Made by a program: the position numbers and the translations under genes. This document shows, one piece after another, positions 7,282-14,502 of a stretch of DNA of 51,357 nt. The notes beneath the pieces were generated by a model. It saw nothing but the letters and a program-made list of their open reading frames with translations, was not told where the DNA came from and made no database searches. Where the stretch lies: positions 1 through 51,357 of the forward strand of contig JACCWD010000058.1 in the NCBI GenBank assembly GCA_013697825.1, given 5' to 3'. This DNA comes from Rubrobacter sp. GTDB lineage: Bacteria; Actinomycetota; Rubrobacteria; Rubrobacterales; Rubrobacteraceae. Within the stretch, counting starts at the first letter, position 1, and each line of letters opens with the position of its first letter.

Positions 7282-9792
7282 ATGAAGGCGGTCATAATGG
7301 CGGGCGGGCATGGGACTCGGCTGAGGCCGCTCACGAGCGAGCAGCCGAAGCCCATGATCCGGATAGCGAACCTCCCGTGCATGGAGCACATCGTGAACCT
7401 CTTGAAAACCCACGACTTCACGGACATCGTGGTCACCCTCCAGTTCATGCCGGAGGATATCCAGGACTACTTCGGCGACGGCTCGGACTGGGGAGTCAAC
7501 ATCGAATACTCCATCGAGGACGCCCCCGCCGGGACCGCCGGAAGCGTGAAGATGGCCGAGGGGGCGCTCGGCCTCGAGGGCGGCGAGCCGTTCCTCGTGA
7601 TAAGCGGCGACGCCCTCACCGATGCCGACCTCACGCGCCTCGTCCGCTACCACGGGGAGAAGGGGTCCAACGCGACGATGGTTCTCAAGAGCGTCGAGAA
7701 CCCCCTCGACTTCGGCATCGTCATAACCGAGGAGGACGGGCGCATAGTGCGCTTCCTCGAGAAGCCGGCGTGGGGTCAGGTTTTCTCGGACACGGTGAAC
7801 ACGGGGATATACTTCCTCGACGGCTCGGTGATGGACGAGATCCCCGACCCGGAGAAGGAGGGGGAGTACGACTTCTCGGAGGACCTCTTCCCGGCGATGC
7901 TCGACGCGGGGAGGCCGATGTACGGCTACGCCACGGAGGATTACTGGGAGGACATCGGGACGCTGGAGCAATACTCCCTGGCGCAGCGCGACGTCCTCGA
8001 CGGGAATGTCGGCGGGGTGAGGCCGCCCGGCACGAGACTGCGCGAGAACATATACGTCGGCCGGCGGGCGCAGCTCGACGAGGGCGCCCTCGAGGGTCCG
8101 GTCGTCATCGGGGAGAACGTCCGCGTGGACGAGGGGGCGAAGGTCGGCCCGTACTCCGTCGTCGGCTCGAACGTCGTCGTCTCCGCCGGGGCGAGGGTCG
8201 AGAGGTCCGTCGTCGCCGAAGGCTCGTACATCGGCGAGGGGGCGGAGCTCGTGGACACTCTCGTCGGCCGCTCGTCGTACGTCCGGGCGAGGGCGAGGCT
8301 TTTGGAGAGAAGCTCCCTCGGCGACGACGTGATAGTCGGCGAGGGGGCGACGGTCTCGCCGGAGGTGAAGGTGTATCCGCACAAGACCATCGAGGACGGA
8401 GCGAACATAACCCAGAGCCTCATATACGAGACGATGGGGCTCCGCACGGTCTTCAAGGGCGGGAAGGTCGCCGGGAAGTTCAACGTGGATCTCACCCCCG
8501 AGTTCCTAGTCCGCCTCGCCTCGTCCTTCGGGACGACCCTCGACCCCGGGGCCATAGTGACTCTCGGGCGGGACTCCTCGCCCGCCGCGCAGGTCGCGAA
8601 GAGGGTGATGACGGCGGCCCTCCTCGGGACGGGGGTGAACGTGAGGGACCTCCGGGCGGCCCACGCCGGGGTCGTGCGCCACGACGTCCTCGCCGGGAAG
8701 TCGTCGGCGGGGGCGCACCTCCGCCGGGGCGAGGATCCCGACGACGTGGAGGTTCTCTTCTTCTCCTCCGACGCGACGCCTATGACGGAGTCCGACGAGC
8801 GGAGCGTCGAGAAGGTGTTCGTGCGGGAGGAGTACCGGAGGGCGCACGGCGGGGATGTCGGGGAGCTCATCTATCCGGGGCGCGCGGTCGAGCAGTATGT
8901 GGAGAGGCTCGAGGTGGCCTCGGACGTCGGGAGGACGTCGGGTTCGACGATCGTGGTGGATTTCTCCGGGGGGGTCGCGAACCTCGTTGCGAGCCTGGCG
9001 TTCTCGCGCCTCGGGATAAACGCGGTCGTCGTCTCGGGGTTCGCCAACGCGAACGTTGTCGGGGCTTCGAAGCCGGGGATGGGCTTCGAGGAGAGCATCG
9101 GGCGCGTGGGGAGGATCGTCCCGACCGTCGGGGCCGCGTTCGGGTGCGTCGTCGGCCCGACGGGCGAAGACATCCAGTTCGTGGACGACGCCGGGGAGTA
9201 TGTGCCGCCCGACGTGATGCTAGCGTGCCTCTTGGAGCGCATGGGGCCGGAGAGGGCCGTCCTCCCGGTCCATCTCAGCGCGGAGTATCGGCGGCTCGTG
9301 GAGGATGGCGGCGGGGAGCTCGTCGAGAGCCGCACCGGCCTCGGGAACATCGCGATAAAAGCCTCCGGCGCCTCCGCCGACGTCGGGGCGACGGGCGACG
9401 GGCTGTACATCTTCCCGGATTTCCTGCCCGCGCCGGACTGTTTCATGGTCATTTCGTGCGCCTTGAAGCTGTTCGGTGGCGGGGAGGGTTCGCCCCCGCT
9501 GTCGGAGGCGAGGGGGCGTTTCGGTGGTTCTTTCGGGGGGGGCTCGCGCGAGGTTCTCGATTGCCCGTGGGCGGCGAAGGGGCGGGTGATGCGCGGCCTG
9601 GCGGAGAAGTTCGGCGGGGATCCCGACGCGATCCTCACCGACGGGGTGAAGCTCTCGGTGGAGGGCGGGTGGGTGCTCATGCTCCCGGATCCCGACAACC
9701 CCCTCTTCTACGTGTACGCCGAGACCCCCGATGCCGACTCCGTCAAGGGTGAATACGCGGGTCTCGTGCGCTCGCTCATAGAGGGGGAGTGA
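7282..9792 (+). CDS. Sugar nucleotidyltransferase - hexapeptide - degenerate phosphomannomutase fusion
   Basis: The 836-residue protein has three parts. Residues 1-235 are a nucleotidyltransferase with the signature MAGGHGTRLRPLTSEQPKPM, the metal Asp in VISGDAL and EKPAW. Residues 250-370 are hexapeptide repeats (left-handed beta helix: VVIGENVRVDEGAKVGPYSVVG). Residues 380-836 have the phosphoglucomutase/phosphomannomutase fold (VTLGRDSSPAAQVAKR). The mutase active-site motifs are missing: no TASHNP serine loop near 473-490, no DGDGDR metal loop (GPTGED near 625), and no RxSGTEP phosphate loop (LPDPDNPLF). Such proteins are usually annotated mannose-1-phosphate guanylyltransferase; the mutase part is probably structural or regulatory. 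Strong Shine-Dalgarno GAGGAGGAG before the ATG. Confidence 0.85.
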   Translation: MKAVIMAGGHGTRLRPLTSEQPKPMIRIANLPCMEHIVNLLKTHDFTDIVVTLQFMPEDIQDYFGDGSDWGVNIEYSIEDAPAGTAGSVKMAEGALGLEGGEPFLVISGDALTDADLTRLVRYHGEKGSNATMVLKSVENPLDFGIVITEEDGRIVRFLEKPAWGQVFSDTVNTGIYFLDGSVMDEIPDPEKEGEYDFSEDLFPAMLDAGRPMYGYATEDYWEDIGTLEQYSLAQRDVLDGNVGGVRPPGTRLRENIYVGRRAQLDEGALEGPVVIGENVRVDEGAKVGPYSVVGSNVVVSAGARVERSVVAEGSYIGEGAELVDTLVGRSSYVRARARLLERSSLGDDVIVGEGATVSPEVKVYPHKTIEDGANITQSLIYETMGLRTVFKGGKVAGKFNVDLTPEFLVRLASSFGTTLDPGAIVTLGRDSSPAAQVAKRVMTAALLGTGVNVRDLRAAHAGVVRHDVLAGKSSAGAHLRRGEDPDDVEVLFFSSDATPMTESDERSVEKVFVREEYRRAHGGDVGELIYPGRAVEQYVERLEVASDVGRTSGSTIVVDFSGGVANLVASLAFSRLGINAVVVSGFANANVVGASKPGMGFEESIGRVGRIVPTVGAAFGCVVGPTGEDIQFVDDAGEYVPPDVMLACLLERMGPERAVLPVHLSAEYRRLVEDGGGELVESRTGLGNIAIKASGASADVGATGDGLYIFPDFLPAPDCFMVISCALKLFGGGEGSPPLSEARGRFGGSFGGGSREVLDCPWAAKGRVMRGLAEKFGGDPDAILTDGVKLSVEGGWVLMLPDPDNPLFYVYAETPDADSVKGEYAGLVRSLIEGE

Positions 9793-9856
9793 GCGCGGCG
9801 GAGCGGATCCGGTGTATTTTCGTATTTTCCCCGGAAGACTGTACGTAAGGTAGAGG

Positions 9857-9871
9857 GGAAGTTATACTTCC
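9857..9871 (+). promoter_or_regulatory. -10 element inside a palindrome, leaderless rsiG-like gene
   Basis: GGAAGT-TAT-ACTTCC is a perfect 15-bp palindrome that contains the -10 hexamer TATACT (9863-9868). The hexamer ends 7 nt before the ATG at 9876, so the transcript is probably leaderless. The palindrome could be an operator or chance. Confidence 0.5.
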
Positions 9872-9875
9872 GCTT

Positions 9876-10199
9876 ATGGGCGAAGAACGAAAAGTTGCGG
9901 TCGGCTTCGATTGGGCTGGATCCGAGGATCTGACGGCGTTGAGCGTCGAGGAGCTTAAGGCCCACCTCGAGAAGTTCTCGGAGGAGGAGCGGGAGGTCAG
10001 CTACAAGAGGAGGGTTTTGCAGGGTCGGATAGATTTGATACGGGCCGAGATCGTGCGCCGCGGCGGCGACCTCTTCGCCTCTCCCGAGGAGCTCGCCCGA
10101 GTCCTCCTCGGCGAATCCGCGTACGACAACCCCGAAGGCGCCGGAGGCTCCCCCGGCGATTCCCCCGGCGAATCGCCGGGGGGGCGTGGCGGCTCATGA
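9876..10199 (+). CDS. rsiG: RsiG-like anti-sigma factor with c-di-GMP-binding signature
   Basis: A 107-residue helical protein. Residues 38-53 give a perfect E(X)3S(X)2R(X)3Q(X)3D signature (Glu38, Ser42, Arg45, Gln49, Asp53) within EEREVSYKRRVLQGRIDLIR. That is the c-di-GMP-binding motif of RsiG, the anti-sigma factor that holds the sporulation/flagellar-type sigma factor WhiG when loaded with c-di-GMP. Streptomyces RsiG has two copies; here there is one, as reported for the Rubrobacter protein, which works as a homodimer. A C-terminal Gly/Pro/Ser-rich tail (PGDSPGESPGG) is probably disordered. The ATG lies 7 nt after a -10 hexamer. The stop overlaps the next gene by 4 bp. Confidence 0.8.
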   Translation: MGEERKVAVGFDWAGSEDLTALSVEELKAHLEKFSEEEREVSYKRRVLQGRIDLIRAEIVRRGGDLFASPEELARVLLGESAYDNPEGAGGSPGDSPGESPGGRGGS

Positions 10200-10651
10200 G
10201 CGTATGCCCCGAGTGCGGCTCGGAGGTAACTCCGGGGATGAAGTTCTGCTCGGAGTGCGGGTCGCGCCTCGACCACGGCGGAACCACGGTCTCGTATTCG
10301 CCGAGCTTCGTCGAGGAGGACGATGATGCTGCCCCTTCGTCGGCGCCCGGCAAGGGTGCGTCTCTTATAGAACTCGACCAGGTCGAGGGGACTGCCGGGC
10401 GGAGGATGCACGACGTCGGGGTGGAGGCGGTGGTCATCGGGCGCGTCCCGCAGTGCGACATCGTCCTCGACGACGTTACGGTGTCGAGGAAGCACGCGGA
10501 GGTTCTCAGGGGCGACCACGGCTTCAGGATACGCGATGTCGGCAGCCTCAACGGCACGTACGTCAACCGGGTGCGCGTGGACTCAGTGGACCTCCGCAAC
10601 GGCGATGAGATACAGGTCGGGAAATACCGCTTCAAGTTCGTATTCACATAA
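10196..10651 (+). CDS. Zinc-ribbon and FHA domain protein (GarA-like)
   Basis: 151 residues: an N-terminal zinc ribbon (CPECGSEVTPGMKFCSECGSRL, two CxxC knuckles), an acidic linker, and a C-terminal FHA domain with the phosphothreonine-binding residues GR...CDIVLDDVTVSRKHAEV...DVGSLNGTYVN. FHA domains read Ser/Thr-kinase phosphorylation. Together with the MerR gene that follows, the order resembles garA-Rv1828 of mycobacteria, so a GarA-like regulatory role is plausible, although GarA's N-terminal ETTS phospho-motif is replaced here by the zinc ribbon. ATG overlaps the rsiG-like stop. Confidence 0.85.
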   Translation: MSVCPECGSEVTPGMKFCSECGSRLDHGGTTVSYSPSFVEEDDDAAPSSAPGKGASLIELDQVEGTAGRRMHDVGVEAVVIGRVPQCDIVLDDVTVSRKHAEVLRGDHGFRIRDVGSLNGTYVNRVRVDSVDLRNGDEIQVGKYRFKFVFT

Positions 10652-10727
10652 TACGAGGGCTTGAGATCCCGCGCGGGAGGATGGGGCGCGGGGGGCGGGA
10701 GGTCGGAGACGAATGGAGTGATTTCGG

Positions 10728-11423
10728 TTGGAGAACGGCGGCGGCAAGGACAGTTTCACGATCGGCGAGGTGGTTGAGAGGCTCAAGCCGGAGTTCCCGA
10801 CGCTGTCGGTGAGCAAGATCCGGTACCTCGAGCGTCGGCGGCTGATAAACCTGAATCGAACCCGCGGCGGCTATCGGCTGTTCAGCGGCCAGGACGTCGA
10901 GCTTCTGAGATATATCCTCACGCTCCAGGACAAGGAGTACCTCCCGCTCAAGGTGATAAAGAAGCGCATCGAGGGCGGCGCCCCGGTGATGGCGATGTCT
11001 AAGGATTCGGCGGGCGACCTCTCCAGCGTGCTCGAGGATCGCGTGTACTCCAAGGAGGAGCTCGCCGACGCGCTGGAGGCGGACACGCGCTTCGTCGAGG
11101 AGCTCCTCACGGTTCAGGTCATAGGCCGGACGGGCGAGCTCACCCAGCGCGACCTCGAGATCGCCCGCATGGCCTACGAGATGGCGAAGTACTCGATACA
11201 GCCGCGCCACCTCCGCGGTATGATGGCCGCCGTGGATCGGGAGGCGGCGATGTTCAAGCAGATCCTCAACCCCGATCTTCGCAGCGGCGACGAGCAGCGC
11301 GTGGGTGAGGCGATGGCGAAGGCCCGCCACCTCGCCTCCGTGGACTCCCGCCTCAAGGAGCTCATGATGGCGAATGTAATAGAGACGTTCGCGCCCTCCA
11401 CGGGCGACGGAGGCCGCCCGTGA
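10728..11423 (+). CDS. ftsR: MerR-family transcriptional regulator, FtsR-like
   Basis: 231 residues with an N-terminal winged-helix MerR domain (FTIGEVVERLKPEFPTLSVSKIRYLE...TRGGYRLFSGQDVELLRYILTLQDKEYLPLKVIK). This is very close in pattern to Rv1828/FtsR, the actinobacterial activator of ftsZ, and the position next to an FHA gene agrees. A helical C-terminal domain (residues 105-225) would form the dimer. The start is TTG at 10728 with GGAG 9 nt upstream; the ATG 15 nt upstream is closed by a stop. The 3' end overlaps apt by 4 bp. Confidence 0.82.
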   Translation: MENGGGKDSFTIGEVVERLKPEFPTLSVSKIRYLERRRLINLNRTRGGYRLFSGQDVELLRYILTLQDKEYLPLKVIKKRIEGGAPVMAMSKDSAGDLSSVLEDRVYSKEELADALEADTRFVEELLTVQVIGRTGELTQRDLEIARMAYEMAKYSIQPRHLRGMMAAVDREAAMFKQILNPDLRSGDEQRVGEAMAKARHLASVDSRLKELMMANVIETFAPSTGDGGRP

Positions 11424-11995
11424 GCGACGCTCCGGATTCGCCCGCCGAACCCTCCGCCGCCGAGCGGACGCGGGGCTTCATACGCACCGTCCCGGATTTC
11501 CCGAAGCCGGGGATCTCGTACAAGGACATTACGCCCCTCATCGAGGACGGCGACGCCATGCGTTCCGCGGTGGACGCCCTCGCCTCCGCTATCGAGGCCG
11601 CCGGCATCGAGTACGACCGGATAGTCTCCGCCGAGGCGCGGGGCTTCGTGTTCGGAACCGCCCTTGCGTACCGCGCCCGGAAGGGCCTCGTCCTCGCCCG
11701 CAAGCCCGGAAAGCTGCCGCGCGAGACTGTCTCCGCCTCATATGAGCTCGAGTACGGCACGGACTCCCTCGAGGCCCACTCCGACTCGATCCCGCCCGGA
11801 TCGAGCATCCTCGTCGCCGACGACCTACTCGCCACCGGAGGCACCGCCCGAGCGATGTGCCAACTCGTTGAGAACGCGGGAGGCACGGTAGCCGGGGCCG
11901 CCTTCATTATCGAGCTCGGCTACCTTGGCGGGAGGAGCCTCCTTGGCCCGCGCAAAACCGTCTCCCTCATAAACTACGATGACCCCTCCGAATAG
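11420..11995 (+). CDS. apt: Adenine phosphoribosyltransferase
   Basis: Purine salvage enzyme that makes AMP from adenine and PRPP. The 191-residue protein has the family N-terminus (RTVPDFPKPGISYKDITPLIEDG), the flexible-loop region KLPRETVSASYELEYGTDSLE and the PRPP-binding motif ILVADDLLATGGTARA. GTG start overlapping the ftsR-like stop by 4 bp. The 3' end overlaps the recombinase by 17 bp. Confidence 0.95.
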   Translation: MSDAPDSPAEPSAAERTRGFIRTVPDFPKPGISYKDITPLIEDGDAMRSAVDALASAIEAAGIEYDRIVSAEARGFVFGTALAYRARKGLVLARKPGKLPRETVSASYELEYGTDSLEAHSDSIPPGSSILVADDLLATGGTARAMCQLVENAGGTVAGAAFIIELGYLGGRSLLGPRKTVSLINYDDPSE

Positions 11996-12998
11996 CGGTT
12001 TGGACGAGTCCGGCATGGATCCCGGAAACCTCCCCGCCCCATACGCCGGAGCCGTCCCGGAACTCGTCCCGGATGCCGCGGCTTCCCGGACACCTCCGAC
12101 CTTTGAAGACCTCCTCGCCGTGTACCTCCGGACACTCTCTAGTCCTCAGACGATCAAAACCTATAACACGGAGATACGGATGCTCGCATCGTACATCGAG
12201 GGCGAACTCGGGGTCAGGTTCGGGGACATAAGCGCGGAGGAGCTCTCGCTGTACAGGGAACACTTGATAAAGAGCTACGCGCCGGCGACGGCGGCGAAGA
12301 AGCTGACGGCGGCGAGGAGGTTCCTAGTGTTCACGTACATGGGCGGGGCGACGAGGGTAACCCCGGAGGCGCTCAAGTTCTTCGCGAAGAGTCCGAGGGT
12401 CTCGGAGGACTCGTCTTATAACGTGCTCACGGAGGAAGAGTTGGCGAGGATGCTCGGGCATGCGCGCTCGGGGAGCTACAGGGACTACGTGATCCTAGCG
12501 GTGATGGCCTCGTGCGGGCTGCGCGAGGCGGAGCTTGTCGGCCTGAAGATAGGCGACTTCCGGGAGGCCGGCGGGGCCGGGGAGCAGATCCAGGTGAAAG
12601 TCGTGGGGAAAGGGGGGAAGGTTCGTAACGTCCCGGCCTCCCCCGACCTGTGGCGCGTCGTCCAGCGCCACGTCATGTTAACGGGCCGCTCGCTAAACTC
12701 CCGCACGGATGCCCTCCGCCCCCTCCTCGAGTCGAGGGAGGGAAACGCGAGGCCTCTCACGACCCGCTCCATAAGGAACATAGTCAAGAAATACGTAGGG
12801 AAGGCCGGGATAACCAAAGCTATATCCCCCCACTCGATCCGTCACACCGTCGGAACCAACATGGCTGTCAACGAGGCGCCCCTACTCGTCATCCAGCAAT
12901 TCCTCGGCCACTCCGATCCCAAGACCACACTTCGCTATATAAGAAGGGCCGAAGAGCTTGCCAGCAAGGCATACCAGTACAATACCCTTCCAATTTAG
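11979..12998 (+). CDS. Tyrosine recombinase, XerC/XerD type
   Basis: 339 residues. A SAM-like core-binding domain (about residues 40-130, ...LAVYLRTLSSPQTIKTYNTEI) precedes the catalytic domain, in which all active residues are visible: Arg in SCGLREAELVGL, Lys in VVGKGGKVRNVP, His and Arg in HSIRHTVGTNMA, His in FLGHSDPKTT and Tyr in LRYIRR. The chromosomal-dimer resolvases XerC/XerD fit, but which one cannot be told; the protein is slightly longer than usual (about 300), with a Pro/Ala-rich N-terminus. No transposon or phage genes are adjacent. The ATG lies inside the end of apt. Confidence 0.8.
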   Translation: MTPPNSGLDESGMDPGNLPAPYAGAVPELVPDAAASRTPPTFEDLLAVYLRTLSSPQTIKTYNTEIRMLASYIEGELGVRFGDISAEELSLYREHLIKSYAPATAAKKLTAARRFLVFTYMGGATRVTPEALKFFAKSPRVSEDSSYNVLTEEELARMLGHARSGSYRDYVILAVMASCGLREAELVGLKIGDFREAGGAGEQIQVKVVGKGGKVRNVPASPDLWRVVQRHVMLTGRSLNSRTDALRPLLESREGNARPLTTRSIRNIVKKYVGKAGITKAISPHSIRHTVGTNMAVNEAPLLVIQQFLGHSDPKTTLRYIRRAEELASKAYQYNTLPI

Positions 12999-13057
12999 CC
13001 GGGGAAAGTGAAAAGGAGCGGCATGAATATATACATAAGCCAATGACCGCAAAAAGA

Positions 13058-13094
13058 AAACGGGATGGGTGAGGCGACAGAACCCATCCCGTTT
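13058..13094 (-). terminator. Rho-independent terminator between convergent genes
   Basis: Perfect 13-bp stem (AAACGGGATGGGT / ACCCATCCCGTTT) with an 11-nt loop. Read on the minus strand it is followed by TTTTCTTTTT, so it ends the leftward transcript; the TTT on the other side may also stop the Xer transcript. Confidence 0.85.
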
Positions 13095-13153
13095 CACTCA
13101 CAGCGACTTGTGCGAGATTCACACGCCGATCCGGGTGGGAAGAGTCCTATTAT

Positions 13154-13188
13154 ATGAGGGGCATGAGGGTATGAGGGGCATGAGGGGC
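13154..13188. repeat. Short tandem repeat, about 9-bp units
   Basis: Four head-to-tail units of ATGAGGGGC (second one ATGAGGGT) end at the stop codon of the small exported-protein gene. Function unknown. Confidence 0.7.
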
Positions 13189-13574
13189 TATCCGGGATAA
13201 CATGCGCCTCCGCTATCCACTGGAAACTCTTTCGGACAGCTACCGTCGGGCATCATGGGAGCCGGGCCTTCTTCCGATCCGCCGGCCTCGAGGAGTGAAC
13301 CCTTGTCATCAGGACTCGCCAAGTACTGGTCTTCTGGAGGCGAAACGACTGTCGTCTCACGCACGGTCGTCTCGCCGGAGCCGGAACTCGTCGAGTACTG
13401 GTCGCCAGCGAACCCCTCGTTGTCCTCTTGAGCGTTCGCCACGCTAGCGGATTCCAGGCCCGAGTACACCCCGAACCCAAAATCCTCCCACGCCGCACGC
13501 AAGACAAAAGCGCACGCGAGGACAGCAGCCGCCATGGCTATCCTTACAGCCCAGCTGGAACCTAGACTAGACAA
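13188..13574 (-). CDS. Small exported or membrane-anchored protein of unknown function
   Basis: 128 residues, no recognised family. The N-terminus has a hydrophobic segment (RIAMAAAVLACAFVLRAA, residues 11-28) like an uncleaved signal anchor or signal peptide. The rest is acidic and Ser/Thr/Gly-rich and ends in PDGSCPKEFPVDSGGACYPG with two cysteines that could form a disulfide. TTG start with GGGAGG 9 nt upstream. A TATAAT element lies 84 bp before the start and a strong terminator follows, so it is probably a single-gene unit. Confidence 0.65.
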   Translation of the reverse strand: MSSLGSSWAVRIAMAAAVLACAFVLRAAWEDFGFGVYSGLESASVANAQEDNEGFAGDQYSTSSGSGETTVRETTVVSPPEDQYLASPDDKGSLLEAGGSEEGPAPMMPDGSCPKEFPVDSGGACYPG

Positions 13575-13657
13575 CCTCCCCGACCTCCCGGTAAACTTTC
13601 ACAATAAGTCCGCAACAAAACTCAAGCCCGGCGCAAAGGCGCCCCCGCTGAGTCCGT

Positions 13658-13663
13658 ATTATA
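13658..13663 (-). promoter_or_regulatory. Promoter -10 for the small exported-protein gene
   Basis: TATAAT on the minus strand in the gap between the RibD-like gene and the small gene. The leader contains a small perfect hairpin (GGCGC-CTTT-GCGCC). No clear -35. Confidence 0.5.
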
Positions 13664-13714
13664 AACCAACAGGCTCTGCCAGACATATACGCATTGAGTT
13701 TCCGGGAATGGCAA

Positions 13715-14500
13715 TTATCGGAAACTCAATGGATTCAAGGTGGGTAGTAAGGCGTTCGAGATCTTGTGCCTCAGGAAGACCTCGCCGATCGATTCGTGTA
13801 TGGAGACCAATTTGGGATCTACTCCGATGTCCGGCGTTTGGCCGTTTACTATACCTATTGACTCATTTGATGTTCCGCCGAGTATCTTGGGCGAGATGGT
13901 GAGGAACAACTCGGAGACGAGGCCGTCGGAGATCAGGCCGTGGTTGAGGGTCGGGCCTCCCTCCAGGAGGATGCGATTTACGCCCCAAGCCCCCTTTAAG
14001 TTTCTTAATGCCTCTGCGAGATCTATTGAAGCGATCCCCTGTGAGTGGTTCGTTTTGCACCTGACTACTTCCGCGTGTTCCCCGAGCATCCCGCAGTTTT
14101 GATTGCCCGCGCTCTCGGAGGTGAGTATTATGGTTCTTTCTTTGACCGCGTGGAGAAGGTTACGGATCGGGAAGTCGAGGGTGGAGGAGACGAGGATGGC
14201 GAGGGGTTCGGGGTCGCGTCGGCCCTCGGAGGTGAGGGAGGCCTTCTCCGCGCGGAGCGTTCCAGCCCCGATCATGACCGCATCGGCCTTAGAACGGAGG
14301 ATCCTCATCGTCTCCCTATCCGACGGGCTTCCTATAGAGCCGGACTTCCCCCCGGCGGACACCTTGCCGTCGAGGGACATAACCATGTTGATCGCCAAAT
14401 ATGGCAGAGACGGGTCTTCAGGGTGGGAGTCGGAGAAGGCGGCATCGCCGTGGATCTCATGAACCTCCTCGGATGGGAGGGGGTAAAGCCTCGAAGCCAC
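13715..14500 (-). CDS. RibD C-terminal-type reductase (pyrimidine reductase family)
   Basis: 261 residues with the fold of the riboflavin-pathway reductase domain (DHFR-like): LAINMVMSLDGKVSAGGKSG, DRETMRILRSKADAVMIGAGTLRAE, and RILLEGGPTLNHGLISDGLVSELFLTISPKILGG with the NADPH-binding GG. It lacks the N-terminal zinc deaminase domain of bifunctional RibD, a stand-alone arrangement common in actinobacteria. The substrate is probably the 5-amino-6-ribosylaminouracil phosphate step, but a different pteridine-like substrate cannot be excluded. GTG start 2 nt after the hflX stop, so co-transcribed with hflX. Confidence 0.82.
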   Translation of the reverse strand: MASRLYPLPSEEVHEIHGDAAFSDSHPEDPSLPYLAINMVMSLDGKVSAGGKSGSIGSPSDRETMRILRSKADAVMIGAGTLRAEKASLTSEGRRDPEPLAILVSSTLDFPIRNLLHAVKERTIILTSESAGNQNCGMLGEHAEVVRCKTNHSQGIASIDLAEALRNLKGAWGVNRILLEGGPTLNHGLISDGLVSELFLTISPKILGGTSNESIGIVNGQTPDIGVDPKLVSIHESIGEVFLRHKISNALLPTLNPLSFR

Positions 14501-14502
14501 CC

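Noticed and set aside
4359-7448. 1029-codon open frame on the minus strand
   Set aside because: It runs antisense to cmk, plsC and der, which have clear motifs; the translation is rich in Arg/His/Pro and matches no family. Long antisense frames are usual in high-GC DNA.
7248-9752. 834-codon plus-strand frame beside the nucleotidyltransferase gene
   Set aside because: It is a shifted-frame shadow, extremely rich in Arg and Gly, with no domain.
11979-12998. Recombinase as part of a phage, integron or transposon
   Set aside because: No att duplication, tRNA gene, cargo or phage genes nearby; it overlaps apt and looks like a chromosomal Xer protein.
13149-13154. TATAAT on the minus strand after the small exported-protein gene
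   Set aside because: It points into a terminator with no gene behind it; probably chance in an AT-richer stretch.
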